Part shown: piece after piece, positions 1 to 7,201 of the stretch
Numbering within the stretch: position 1 is the stretch's first letter
Layout of the letters: each line of letters opens with the position of its first letter
NCBI GenBank assembly: GCA_050486405.1
Contig: JBJHDF010000005.1
Location: 1 to 64,000 of the forward strand
Reading direction: 5' to 3'
Length of the DNA: 64,000 nucleotides
Source: JBJHDF01 sp050486405
GTDB taxonomy: Bacteria; Pseudomonadota; Gammaproteobacteria; Pseudomonadales; Cellvibrionaceae
Notes under the pieces: generated by a model
Database searches by the model: none
What the model was told of the DNA's origin: nothing
What the model saw: only the letters and a program-made list of their open reading frames with translations
Translations under genes and position numbers: made by a program

Positions 1-690
1 GGGATTGCCAACCAATGCCGGATCTGCCCCGGGAGCGTTCACTGACAGCGCCAGGGTCGGAATCAAGGCGGAAAGACTGGTCACCGGCTGCTGCGCCAAA
101 ACTTCCCTGCAACGTGTATCGACGTCGACACTGCACGTTGCGCCGGCTGGCAGCGCGGCATTGATCTCACAGAGACCTTCGGTGAGCGGGACCGGCGCTG
201 GCAGAGGGTTGGTGACGCCGCTGGGGAAGCAATCCCCGAATTCAGGCTCTTCAATGTCCAGAATGATCAGGCGCGCACCCGCCGCGTTCTGGAAATCCGC
301 TCTCTCGAATCCCTGAAGCAGACCACTGTCCTCAATTGTCTGAACCGGAATCGGCAGGCTCTCACCGAGCGGATTCGTGAATTGTGACAGCACCTGCGCA
401 CGCAACGACGGTGTACCCCAGATGGCAAGCAGGATGACCCCCGACAAAAGGATGGGTATACCGTTCAGCCCCTTGCTGTGCTGTAAGGCCCAGTACCCAA
501 TCGCCGCCATCGCCAGGGCGAGCAGTGCCAGCGCGGCGGGATGGTTGAGTGGAACTGCTACCACACCATCAGCGCCCGTTGTGATGCTCTGCGCCACGGC
601 AAACCCTGTGTGCAGGATACCGATGACAACGAGTGGAAAGAGGCGCAGAACACGTGTAAGTATGCTCGCGGATTCGATGGGCACGATCAT
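1..690 (-). CDS. Midcut-by-XrtH-like exported membrane protein, truncated by window edge
   Basis: An open frame runs from the ATG at 690 off the left edge with no stop, so at least 230 codons are present. Its ATG overlaps the stop of the upstream 88-residue gene (ATGA), implying translational coupling. Residues about 10-30 are a signal-like hydrophobic stretch. Residues about 42-65 contain VPLNHPAALALLALA, a hydrophobic helix, then a short basic turn: a sorting-signal-like module of the IPTL-CTERM kind placed inside the protein, not at its C-terminus. A second hydrophobic helix follows at about 74-90, then an extracytoplasmic region with several Cys. From memory this architecture matches the midcut-by-XrtH family, processed by exosortase XrtH. 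No exosortase gene is visible here; it could lie to the left. The family assignment is inference. Confidence 0.6.
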   Translation of the reverse strand, partial: MIVPIESASILTRVLRLFPLVVIGILHTGFAVAQSITTGADGVVAVPLNHPAALALLALAMAAIGYWALQHSKGLNGIPILLSGVILLAIWGTPSLRAQVLSQFTNPLGESLPIPVQTIEDSGLLQGFERADFQNAAGARLIILDIEEPEFGDCFPSGVTNPLPAPVPLTEGLCEINAALPAGATCSVDVDTRCREVLAQQPVTSLSALIPTLALSVNAPGADPALVGNP

Positions 691-953
691 AGTAACTTCC
701 ATTTGGCAACAATGGCTACCAGGGCTGGCACCACATACAGCAGCAACATGATTGGCAGCTCTTCCTTGTAAGTATACCCACCCTGGTTGACTCCCACCCA
801 CATATTGAAGCCAGTGGCTACCAGCCAGACGGCGAGAAAGGCGGAAACACCCCATGTGGTCGATGAGGCGTAGTAGTTTGAAAACAGTTTACTGAACAGC
901 GCTATTGCCGCAAACAGGCAAAGGCCGGCTACCAGAATAATGACTGTCCGCAT
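687..953 (-). CDS. Small three-helix membrane protein
   Basis: An 88-residue hydrophobic protein with three predicted membrane helices (about residues 4-22, 34-54 and 66-84) and a short charged loop (YTYKEE) between helices two and three. Its stop overlaps the start of the truncated gene to its left (ATGA), and it lies 20 nt downstream of the LtrA-family gene, so the three may be one transcript. I do not recognise a functional family. The coupling suggests a role tied to the downstream exported protein, but that is inference. Confidence 0.65.
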   Translation of the reverse strand: MRTVIILVAGLCLFAAIALFSKLFSNYYASSTTWGVSAFLAVWLVATGFNMWVGVNQGGYTYKEELPIMLLLYVVPALVAIVAKWKLL

Positions 954-973
954 GGTGCATAATCCTCAAGTTA

Positions 974-2176
974 TTACCCATTCACTGCCGTATCCCTCAG
1001 AAACCTGAATAACGGAACAACGATCTGAGAAAACAGCGCTATCCCCCACACCAGATTGCCAATGATCGAAGGCACAAAGGGAAATATTGCCAACAACAGC
1101 AGAGCTGCACCGATCCCGAACAATCTCACTCCGCCGGAATGGTAGCGACAGGTAGTATCGCGCCCTTCCACCCTATTCTGCAATAGCCAGAGCGACGCCA
1201 AAAACGTTATCAAGCCCAGGCTCCCGATCACCCCATACCCGGTTGGATAGGGCTCCATGAACCCGACATACACTTCCCCGGCAAGCGCCACGCCGATCAG
1301 CACCGCTCCCCACATCAGGGTTATATGCGCAAGCCAATAGGTCACCATTACCGACACCTGACGGCTTTTTGCCTTTGCATTACCGACGCAATCGAAGTAT
1401 ATCCAGGCCAGGGCAAACAGGGAGAGGCCACCCATGACAAAATTTACCATGGTATCCACACCGACTTCCGTGATACCCCTACTGCTCAGGGTGACCACCA
1501 GCTTGAAAAACCCCTCGCCAAGCAGTATCAACATCAACAATCCAAAGCGCTCGGAGATATGGCCCAGGCGAGGCACAAATCTGTCAAAGCGCAAGGTGCC
1601 AACGCGCGGCAACATGTATTGCAATTGAATGAGAACAATACCGGTGCCAAACACCCAGTAGGCCAGCGGCCTTGGCAGCACAGCGGACAGCGCGAACAGC
1701 ACTGCAAGCACAAAGAAGTTCCGCGCCTGCTCTTTTGCCAACAGGGACGTTTCAGCGCCCACACAGCCGGCGCGCCAGTACAGAAACGCCGTCAGGGCCC
1801 GGTTGAATGCAAAGCCCAGCGCAAAATGGATCCAGCCGTCGGCAAGCACCTCGGGAATCGCAGCCGCAATGACCATCATGGTTACTGTCTGAAGCGCCAT
1901 GATGGTCCGGTGCGGGATATCCGTCGAAATGTAAATGGAGTTGTAGACCGAACTGTCGGCCCAGGCAAAGAAAATAGCCAGGAATATGCCAGTGAAAGCG
2001 AGAAAGCCGATCGGATCAAGATGCTGGGCCAGGAAATTTCCCAGCATGAAGATGGTTACAACATGGACCAGATCAAAAAACAGTTCGACCCAATGCACAT
2101 GATGGGTCGCTTCTTTATCATCAAAGTGGTGCCGAGGCTTACGGCGAACAGGAATATCGTTCATGACAGCAGCCAC
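974..2176 (-). CDS. ltrA: Low temperature requirement protein A (LtrA) family membrane protein
   Basis: A 400-residue polytopic protein of typical LtrA length. The N-terminal segment HWVELFFDLVHVV at about residues 28-40 is the family hallmark, followed by about ten hydrophobic helices and a basic C-terminus. LtrA was named from a Listeria mutant unable to grow in the cold; its molecular activity is unknown. Two starts are possible, GTG at 2176 or ATG at 2164 (residue 5); neither has a strong Shine-Dalgarno. It is followed closely by the 88-residue membrane gene on the same strand. Membrane location is well supported; physiological role is not. Confidence 0.88.
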   Translation of the reverse strand: MAAVMNDIPVRRKPRHHFDDKEATHHVHWVELFFDLVHVVTIFMLGNFLAQHLDPIGFLAFTGIFLAIFFAWADSSVYNSIYISTDIPHRTIMALQTVTMMVIAAAIPEVLADGWIHFALGFAFNRALTAFLYWRAGCVGAETSLLAKEQARNFFVLAVLFALSAVLPRPLAYWVFGTGIVLIQLQYMLPRVGTLRFDRFVPRLGHISERFGLLMLILLGEGFFKLVVTLSSRGITEVGVDTMVNFVMGGLSLFALAWIYFDCVGNAKAKSRQVSVMVTYWLAHITLMWGAVLIGVALAGEVYVGFMEPYPTGYGVIGSLGLITFLASLWLLQNRVEGRDTTCRYHSGGVRLFGIGAALLLLAIFPFVPSIIGNLVWGIALFSQIVVPLFRFLRDTAVNG

Positions 2177-2371
2177 TCTGAGGAAATCTGGATCATAGCG
2201 TAATTTTCACATCGAAGCTTTACTTTTGAATGATTGCAGCAATCTTTTCTGCAAGCATGCGCAGCCATAAACGGAGCAGCACTTCGTATTCTATCGACTT
2301 AACCCGACACCAAATCAGAGCTCGCCGAAACGCCATCTGGCTTAAGATACGCGTGTCGGCAATCATTAACG

Positions 2372-2869
2372 TCAGCGAACCCCACCGTTTTTGTCAACGC
2401 TCGCATTCCGAATCCTCCCTGACATGTTTAGGCCATCTCGTACGTTTAAACCCATAAGCGTGAGATTGATCATGCCCGCCAGCAGCTCTACACCTTGAAC
2501 CGTGTAGAACACATTATCGAAGTCACCTGAAGAGGCGGAATAATTTAGAAAAATGGCGCAAGGTACCAGGACAAGAAGTCCATTTGTGGCAATATACAGC
2601 ATCCTTTTTTTCTTTTTATCGACGATCTTGTCCTGTCTGTGTTTATATAGAAAAACGCCACTAATCCCTGTAGCTACAATGGCGGGAACCAAAACAAAAA
2701 TTCCCGGTACCACTATCAACGATTTCACGAAAACTACGGACTCGTGAGACCCAAATAGCTCTACCAGAACCGTGGAAAATAAGAACGTTGCGATCATCAT
2801 CGTCGCCAAGAGTCCCGCTATATAATGTACTTTTTTCAACACATTCCTTTTGTTCAATGAAGTCACCAT
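2372..2869 (-). CDS. Conserved-type four-helix membrane protein, function unknown
   Basis: A 165-residue protein with four likely membrane helices (about residues 13-35, 43-66, 87-106 and 120-141) and a lysine-rich loop (KHRQDKIVDKKKKR) between helices two and three. The gene and its surroundings (about 2.2-3.0 kb) are visibly richer in A+T than the rest of the window, and it borders a decayed hydrolase pseudogene, so this may be an acquired or relic segment. It is separated by about 195 nt from ltrA, where I see no gene. I do not recognise a named family. Confidence 0.6.
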   Translation of the reverse strand: MVTSLNKRNVLKKVHYIAGLLATMMIATFLFSTVLVELFGSHESVVFVKSLIVVPGIFVLVPAIVATGISGVFLYKHRQDKIVDKKKKRMLYIATNGLLVLVPCAIFLNYSASSGDFDNVFYTVQGVELLAGMINLTLMGLNVRDGLNMSGRIRNASVDKNGGVR

Positions 2870-2954
2870 ATGGTAAGCCAGCAGTACACTTTACACCAAA
2901 CTAAATCACAACTGTGAACTTATTAAGACACACAAACCACACCACATCAGGAGC

Positions 2955-3541
2955 TCAAACCACCCACTTATAGCGCTCTTTCCTCTGCCGCCTACTAGCT
3001 ACAAGAATTTCTCGCTGCACAGAGGGAATATTGCCGTACAGCATGACCCCAGCTACTTCCTCCGCTCGGTTGGGTGGAATGTCGTGGCCCAGCCCCTCAA
3101 GCCAGACGCCCCGAGCGCCGGGGAGCCGCTCAAGCCGGGAGCCGGAGCGACGTATGGCTGACAGGTGATGACACGATAGCCATCATTCACCAGCGTTTCA
3201 ACAAATCCCGGCGGCCAAACCAGGGCGTCGGCGGCAATACCCATAATCAGCAGCGCTGTTCCTTTTCGCTCGCCCAGCGGCTCCAGATGCTCGTGCCAGA
3301 TGGCGGCGCCCCGGTTTTGGACGACGCCTGTTCACCCGGTAATCAGTTTTGGCAGAGGCCCGGACAGCGAACGCGCTATAGCAATATCCGTACCCGCAGG
3401 AAGCGGTGGTCGCCAAAAAGTCAGGCCCACAACCACAGCAACCAGCGTGACTAGCAGAGCCACCCCAGTTCGGACCAAGCACCACCTCCTGCGCTCCCAG
3501 CCATCTCTATTGTTGCGAGCGTTTCCGACGGGCTGAACCAC
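2955..3541 (-). pseudogene. Alpha/beta-hydrolase remnant (in-frame stop plus internal deletion)
   Basis: Three pieces on the minus strand belong together. From 3541, a membrane-anchored N-terminus reads to an in-frame TGA at 3334-3332. The same frame then continues with LLIMGIAADALVWPPGFVE and NDGYRVIT, which is the beta-strand/oxyanion start of alpha/beta hydrolases. At about 3150-3170 the frame is lost; the next frame resumes with LPGARGVWLEGLGHDIPP, which is the C-terminal strand and catalytic-His region of the same fold, and stops at 2957-2955. The whole middle (nucleophile elbow, cap) is absent. This is best explained by a deletion of a few hundred bases plus a nonsense mutation in a former esterase/hydrolase gene. 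The catalytic Ser region is missing, so no activity is expected. Confidence 0.75.
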
Positions 3542-3851
3542 ACCATGAACAGGGTTCCACTATTTTCTTACAAGGTGGGACTTCAACGCTCGTTACTAAG
3601 AAATCAATCAATCGAAGTCGAAATACCATGTTACGCGTAGAGCAATACTGATACAGATAATATCACCATAAAGGGTTTTTGTCGCATAACCGTGTCAGTA
3701 TACAGACTTATTATTTTCTGGGACGACGGCAACTTCTCTTTTTGCTTTACTGAATGTGGATTCGGTTTGTATCGGTCCCGCGCTATTAACCCGACAAACA
3801 ACGTTGTCGCGTTATTAAATAAAACCTATTAATAATATAAGAGGCAAACCT
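3542..3851 (+). promoter_or_regulatory. Intergenic region upstream of GH16 gene with candidate promoter and inverted repeat
   Basis: No gene is seen in these 310 bases, which are A+T-rich. A possible promoter is TTGTCG (3804-3809), a 17-nt spacer and TATTAA (3827-3832), which would give a very short leader before the ATG at 3852. The -35 half overlaps an inverted repeat CGACAA-N6-TTGTCG (3792-3797 and 3804-3809), a plausible repressor site. The Shine-Dalgarno is AAGAGG, seven nt before the ATG. Promoter assignment is weak. Confidence 0.35.
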
Positions 3852-5792
3852 ATGAAGTTATATCGCCTACACGAACGCATAATGCTCCTTTTGGCTGCAT
3901 CCACTCTGGCAATGATGGCAAACTTGGCTTCCGCCAACTCCTGCCAAAACCTTGTATGGAGCGATGAGTTTGAAGGAAGCTCTGTCGACTTCACCAATAA
4001 CTGGGAAGCACAGATCGGTGACGGGTGCGCTGAAGGAATCTGCGGCTGGGGAAACAATGAGCTGCAACACTACAAAGCCGAGAACGCTACCGTCTCCAAT
4101 GGCATCCTGAAAATCACCGCCAAACGCGAACGGGTACAGTCAAAAGCCTATACCTCCGCGCGGCTAAGAACCAGAAACATGCCTGCCAGCGGCGAGTGGA
4201 AGCATGGCCGCTTCGAAGCACGCATTAGAATCCCTGAAGGTGCGGGACTCTGGCCGGCATTCTGGATGCTGCCATCAAATACCAGTGTCGGCTGGCCCAT
4301 GAGCGGCGAAATTGACATTATGGAATCCACCGGCCAGGCATCCATGGTTGCCATTGGCCATCTGCACTACGGGGAACCCTGGCCTGACAACAGCTGGACA
4401 GGTGGCGGCATCCTCAGCCAACCAGACAAATGGTCGGACGGATTTCATGTGTACGCCCTGGAGTGGGAGCCCTATGAGATGCGTTGGTACCTGGATGACA
4501 TCCTATACTTAACCCTCAGACCAGAAGATCTCGGCAACCCTGATTGGTGGACCTTTGAAAATTACGAATATCACTTCCTGCTCAATCTGGCCGTAGGTGG
4601 AAGTCTGGGAGGGCCAGTAGACAATTCGATCTTCCCGGTAAGCATGGAGGTGGACTACGTTCGCGTCTACGACTTTGGTCAGCCCGCAGTTGACGGCCCC
4701 AACATTGTTGGCCCGAACGAAGTTGCCAGCTATAAGGTTGTAGGAAACACCGGCAACACCAGCTATAGCTGGTCCGCTCCTTCCGGAGCTACCATTAGCG
4801 GCTCCGGTAATTCGGTACAAATTAACTTTTCTGGTGCTGCAACTGGAAAGCAAGTCGTATTCGTAACGGTTTCAGATAGCTGCGGAACTCACGAACTAAC
4901 AGTACCTGTTTTCGTTGAGCCGAATCATCCGGTGGAAACCGTATGGGACAACTTTTCCGGAAATAAGGAGTTGTCTTACACGACAATTACCGGAGACTTT
5001 AACGTCAACAACGGCCTTCTACACTACACCAGAAACACCCAGGAACGCTGGGATGTTATTATCGCCAGCACTAGCGCCATCTCGAATGCCGAACCGTTTA
5101 TACGCGGCGACAAAGCATTTATTATGGACGTATACAACACCGATAGCAATTTGATTGGCAAAGAAATTCTTGTTCAACTGGAGAATGGCAACGTCGCCAC
5201 ATCGAGCAATTATCCCAACGGCAGGCACAGCAAGTATGCTGCATATGTCGATAACGCCGTTGGCTGGCAAAGACTGCGTTTTCGTCTACAGGAGCGCATT
5301 GATGGCATGACGAGCGATACATCCGTGAACCAAATTGTGTTCCTGATAGACCCGGACAGCCACAATGGCGATACCTACGTCATAGACCTTTTGGCCATTA
5401 TCGGTCCGGATGGAGACGGCAACGGCAACGGCAACGGCAATGGCAATGGCAATGGCAATGGCAATGGCAACGGTGATAACGAAGCAACGCTGACCAAAGT
5501 CGCCTCTGTTGTGACGGGGACTCAGAGCGCAGGCGGCGGAAATCGGTACGGTGTTGCCGATGTTACAGTGACTGACGATCTCGGCAATCCCGTAGCAGGC
5601 GCCAACGTTACCGGGACCTTCTCAGGAAGCTGGAGTGAAACTCATTCCGCAACAACAAACTCCAGCGGCGTGGCGAGCTTTATTACCAGCTCTACCAGAA
5701 GGGGAGGTGTTACTGTCAACTTCTGTGTAAACGACGTAACCAATACTTCTCTGCCGTTTGATGCGAGTGCCAGTGCTGGCATGTGCAACTAA
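3852..5792 (+). CDS. Secreted GH16 family endo-beta-glucanase (laminarinase type), multimodular
   Basis: A 646-residue secreted glycoside hydrolase. Residues 1-29 are a signal peptide ending ASA. The GH16 domain spans about 30-276 and shows the catalytic signature GEIDIMES with nucleophile E153, D155 and acid/base E158; the segment GWGNNELQ is typical of bacterial beta-1,3-glucanases. An Ig/PKD-like domain (about 280-357), a beta-rich possible carbohydrate-binding domain (about 362-513), a nine-fold Gly-Asn linker and a C-terminal Ig-like domain with two Cys (about 540-646) follow. Expected reaction: hydrolysis of internal beta-1,3 (or mixed) glucan linkages outside the cell. The ATG at 3852 has a good AAGAGG ribosome site. 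It is monocistronic, ending in a strong terminator. Exact substrate is inferred. Confidence 0.93.
   Translation: MKLYRLHERIMLLLAASTLAMMANLASANSCQNLVWSDEFEGSSVDFTNNWEAQIGDGCAEGICGWGNNELQHYKAENATVSNGILKITAKRERVQSKAYTSARLRTRNMPASGEWKHGRFEARIRIPEGAGLWPAFWMLPSNTSVGWPMSGEIDIMESTGQASMVAIGHLHYGEPWPDNSWTGGGILSQPDKWSDGFHVYALEWEPYEMRWYLDDILYLTLRPEDLGNPDWWTFENYEYHFLLNLAVGGSLGGPVDNSIFPVSMEVDYVRVYDFGQPAVDGPNIVGPNEVASYKVVGNTGNTSYSWSAPSGATISGSGNSVQINFSGAATGKQVVFVTVSDSCGTHELTVPVFVEPNHPVETVWDNFSGNKELSYTTITGDFNVNNGLLHYTRNTQERWDVIIASTSAISNAEPFIRGDKAFIMDVYNTDSNLIGKEILVQLENGNVATSSNYPNGRHSKYAAYVDNAVGWQRLRFRLQERIDGMTSDTSVNQIVFLIDPDSHNGDTYVIDLLAIIGPDGDGNGNGNGNGNGNGNGNGNGDNEATLTKVASVVTGTQSAGGGNRYGVADVTVTDDLGNPVAGANVTGTFSGSWSETHSATTNSSGVASFITSSTRRGGVTVNFCVNDVTNTSLPFDASASAGMCN
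5418..5471 (+). repeat. Hexanucleotide tandem repeat (GGCAAY x 9) encoding Gly-Asn linker
   Basis: Nine consecutive in-frame copies of GGCAAC/GGCAAT encode a (Gly-Asn)9 linker between the binding region and the last domain of the GH16 enzyme. Such repeats change length by slippage without frameshift. A related short Asn-Gly linker occurs in the lipoprotein encoded at 5928-7169. Confidence 0.9.
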
Positions 5793-5825
5793 TACATGCG
5801 TAATTAACAATAGACACCTCCGGTG

Positions 5826-5871
5826 CCCGGCTTAAACCGGGTATTTTCACCCGGCCTCGGCCGGGTTTTTT
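5826..5871 (+). terminator. Rho-independent terminator of GH16 gene (double hairpin)
   Basis: Two stems lie 34 nt after the stop: CCCGG (5826-5830) with CCGGG (5837-5841), then a perfect 8-bp stem ACCCGGCC (5849-5856) with GGCCGGGT (5859-5866), followed directly by a run of six T (5866-5871). The second is a textbook intrinsic terminator for the plus strand. Confidence 0.9.
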
Positions 5872-5894
5872 GTCGGCGAAAGACATAAACGAAT

Positions 5895-5919
5895 ATTCCG
5901 GTCGATGGACGACCGGAAT
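5895..5919 (-). terminator. Inverted repeat after minus-strand lipoprotein gene, probable terminator
   Basis: A perfect 10-bp stem (5895-5904 with 5910-5919, five-base loop) begins 8 nt after the stop of the lipoprotein gene. On the minus strand it is followed by a moderately T-rich stretch, not a clean T-run, so termination is likely but unproven. Confidence 0.55.
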
Positions 5920-5927
5920 CATTGCGT

Positions 5928-7169
5928 TTACAAGCGCCGGAACACCATGGTTACCGGCACACCGTCATCGATCAGGTCGGCAATCATGGTGTTGCCGCTG
6001 ATACTTATGTCGATGGTGCCCGCCTCGTCGCCAACGATAGTCAAAATGCCCGCGCTGGCATCGTATGTATAGGAGCCACGCTCACCATTATTCTGACTGG
6101 AGGTGAGGTCCATCAGGACTTTTTTCTCGATGATGTCTCCGTCTTCCGTGAACACAAAGATGTGAACCCGGCTTTCCGTATCGTCCGGCGGTATCTGATA
6201 GACCCAGGTACCCACGATGCCGTTGGCCACAACCCGATGGGCCGTGGCAGTGTCTTCCAGCACACCGTCCTTGAATATCTGGGCAGTAACGACGTGTCCT
6301 TCGACCACAAAGCCAACTTCATCATCATCACCAGTGGCGCCAACGGGGTAGATTCTGTCCATGGCCGACATCAAGCCCGTTTCGGGGTCCTGGACATAGG
6401 TGCCGTACTCAAAATGGTTACCTCCGGACATTGATTCGTCGTAGGACAGGTAGACCCCATTGACGGTATCGAATGTCATCACGTGAAAGTGCTCTACGCC
6501 CTGAAGAATCCAGCTTCCCGCAAGCGAAGTGGCATTGCTGTAATGGACGCCTTCAGCCAGCAACGAGTCCTCGAAGTGGTCGACGGCGTCTTCGACGCTG
6601 ACCAGCTGCTCTGGCACGGTGTCCTGGCCGCCGTTGGCAATCAGGTTCTGCACCGCCGGTGAGTTGGCAAACTCATCCACCGGAAGATTGAAGTCAACCT
6701 GGGTGGCATTTGCCTTGGCTTCTTCAGTGATGGTAATACCATTGCTTGGATCGCCGTCGGCGTCCAGAGTCTGCAGCAGACGGATGATATTGATGACCCG
6801 GGGATCTTCGGTATCGGTGGTGCCAACGATATCCAGGGGAGTTACCACTCCGGAAGCCAGCACCGGGGGAAATTCCAGATCGCCGATAAAGAACACCACG
6901 GTTTCACCGGGCTCGTACTCATACTGGCCGCTAGGGCTGGTGACGCCCTCGCGCGTTTCGGTGCGGTACCCGATATTACCCACGGGGCCGTCGATAAATA
7001 TACCTGTTTCCGGGTCATCACCATTACCATTGGGACCATTACCGTTCCCATTCGGCGTCGGCTCAGGCGTTACGCCACTGCTGCTACCGCTGCTACTGCC
7101 GCACGCGGTGAGACTGGCAACCAGAAGCAACACAAACAACGAGGGTAGATTAAGCTTCATCTTTGTCAT
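5928..7169 (-). CDS. Exported lipoprotein with Gly-Asn linker, function unknown
   Basis: A 413-residue lipoprotein. I place the start at the ATG at 7169 because GAGGAG sits 8 nt upstream and the resulting signal peptide ends in the lipobox LTAC (C23); the longer reading frame adds a poorly coding extension. Residue +2 is Gly, so outer-membrane sorting is expected. After a Ser/Gly and Asn-Gly-rich linker, a beta-rich region (about 60-125) reads GNIGYRT...GQYEYEPGETVVFFIGDLEF, typical of repeat modules in surface lipoproteins, followed by an acidic helical segment and a C-terminal beta-rich domain. It lies 32 nt downstream of the S8 protease lipoprotein gene and is probably co-transcribed, suggesting a shared surface function. 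I do not recognise a catalytic motif. Confidence 0.8.
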   Translation of the reverse strand: MTKMKLNLPSLFVLLLVASLTACGSSSGSSSGVTPEPTPNGNGNGPNGNGDDPETGIFIDGPVGNIGYRTETREGVTSPSGQYEYEPGETVVFFIGDLEFPPVLASGVVTPLDIVGTTDTEDPRVINIIRLLQTLDADGDPSNGITITEEAKANATQVDFNLPVDEFANSPAVQNLIANGGQDTVPEQLVSVEDAVDHFEDSLLAEGVHYSNATSLAGSWILQGVEHFHVMTFDTVNGVYLSYDESMSGGNHFEYGTYVQDPETGLMSAMDRIYPVGATGDDDEVGFVVEGHVVTAQIFKDGVLEDTATAHRVVANGIVGTWVYQIPPDDTESRVHIFVFTEDGDIIEKKVLMDLTSSQNNGERGSYTYDASAGILTIVGDEAGTIDISISGNTMIADLIDDGVPVTMVFRRL

Positions 7170-7201
7170 CTCAGTACTCCTCAAACTTTGAAAAATTGGT
7201 G

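Noticed and set aside
5418..5471. CRISPR-like or minisatellite array
   Set aside because: The repeat is an in-frame hexamer coding for a Gly-Asn protein linker, with no spacers.
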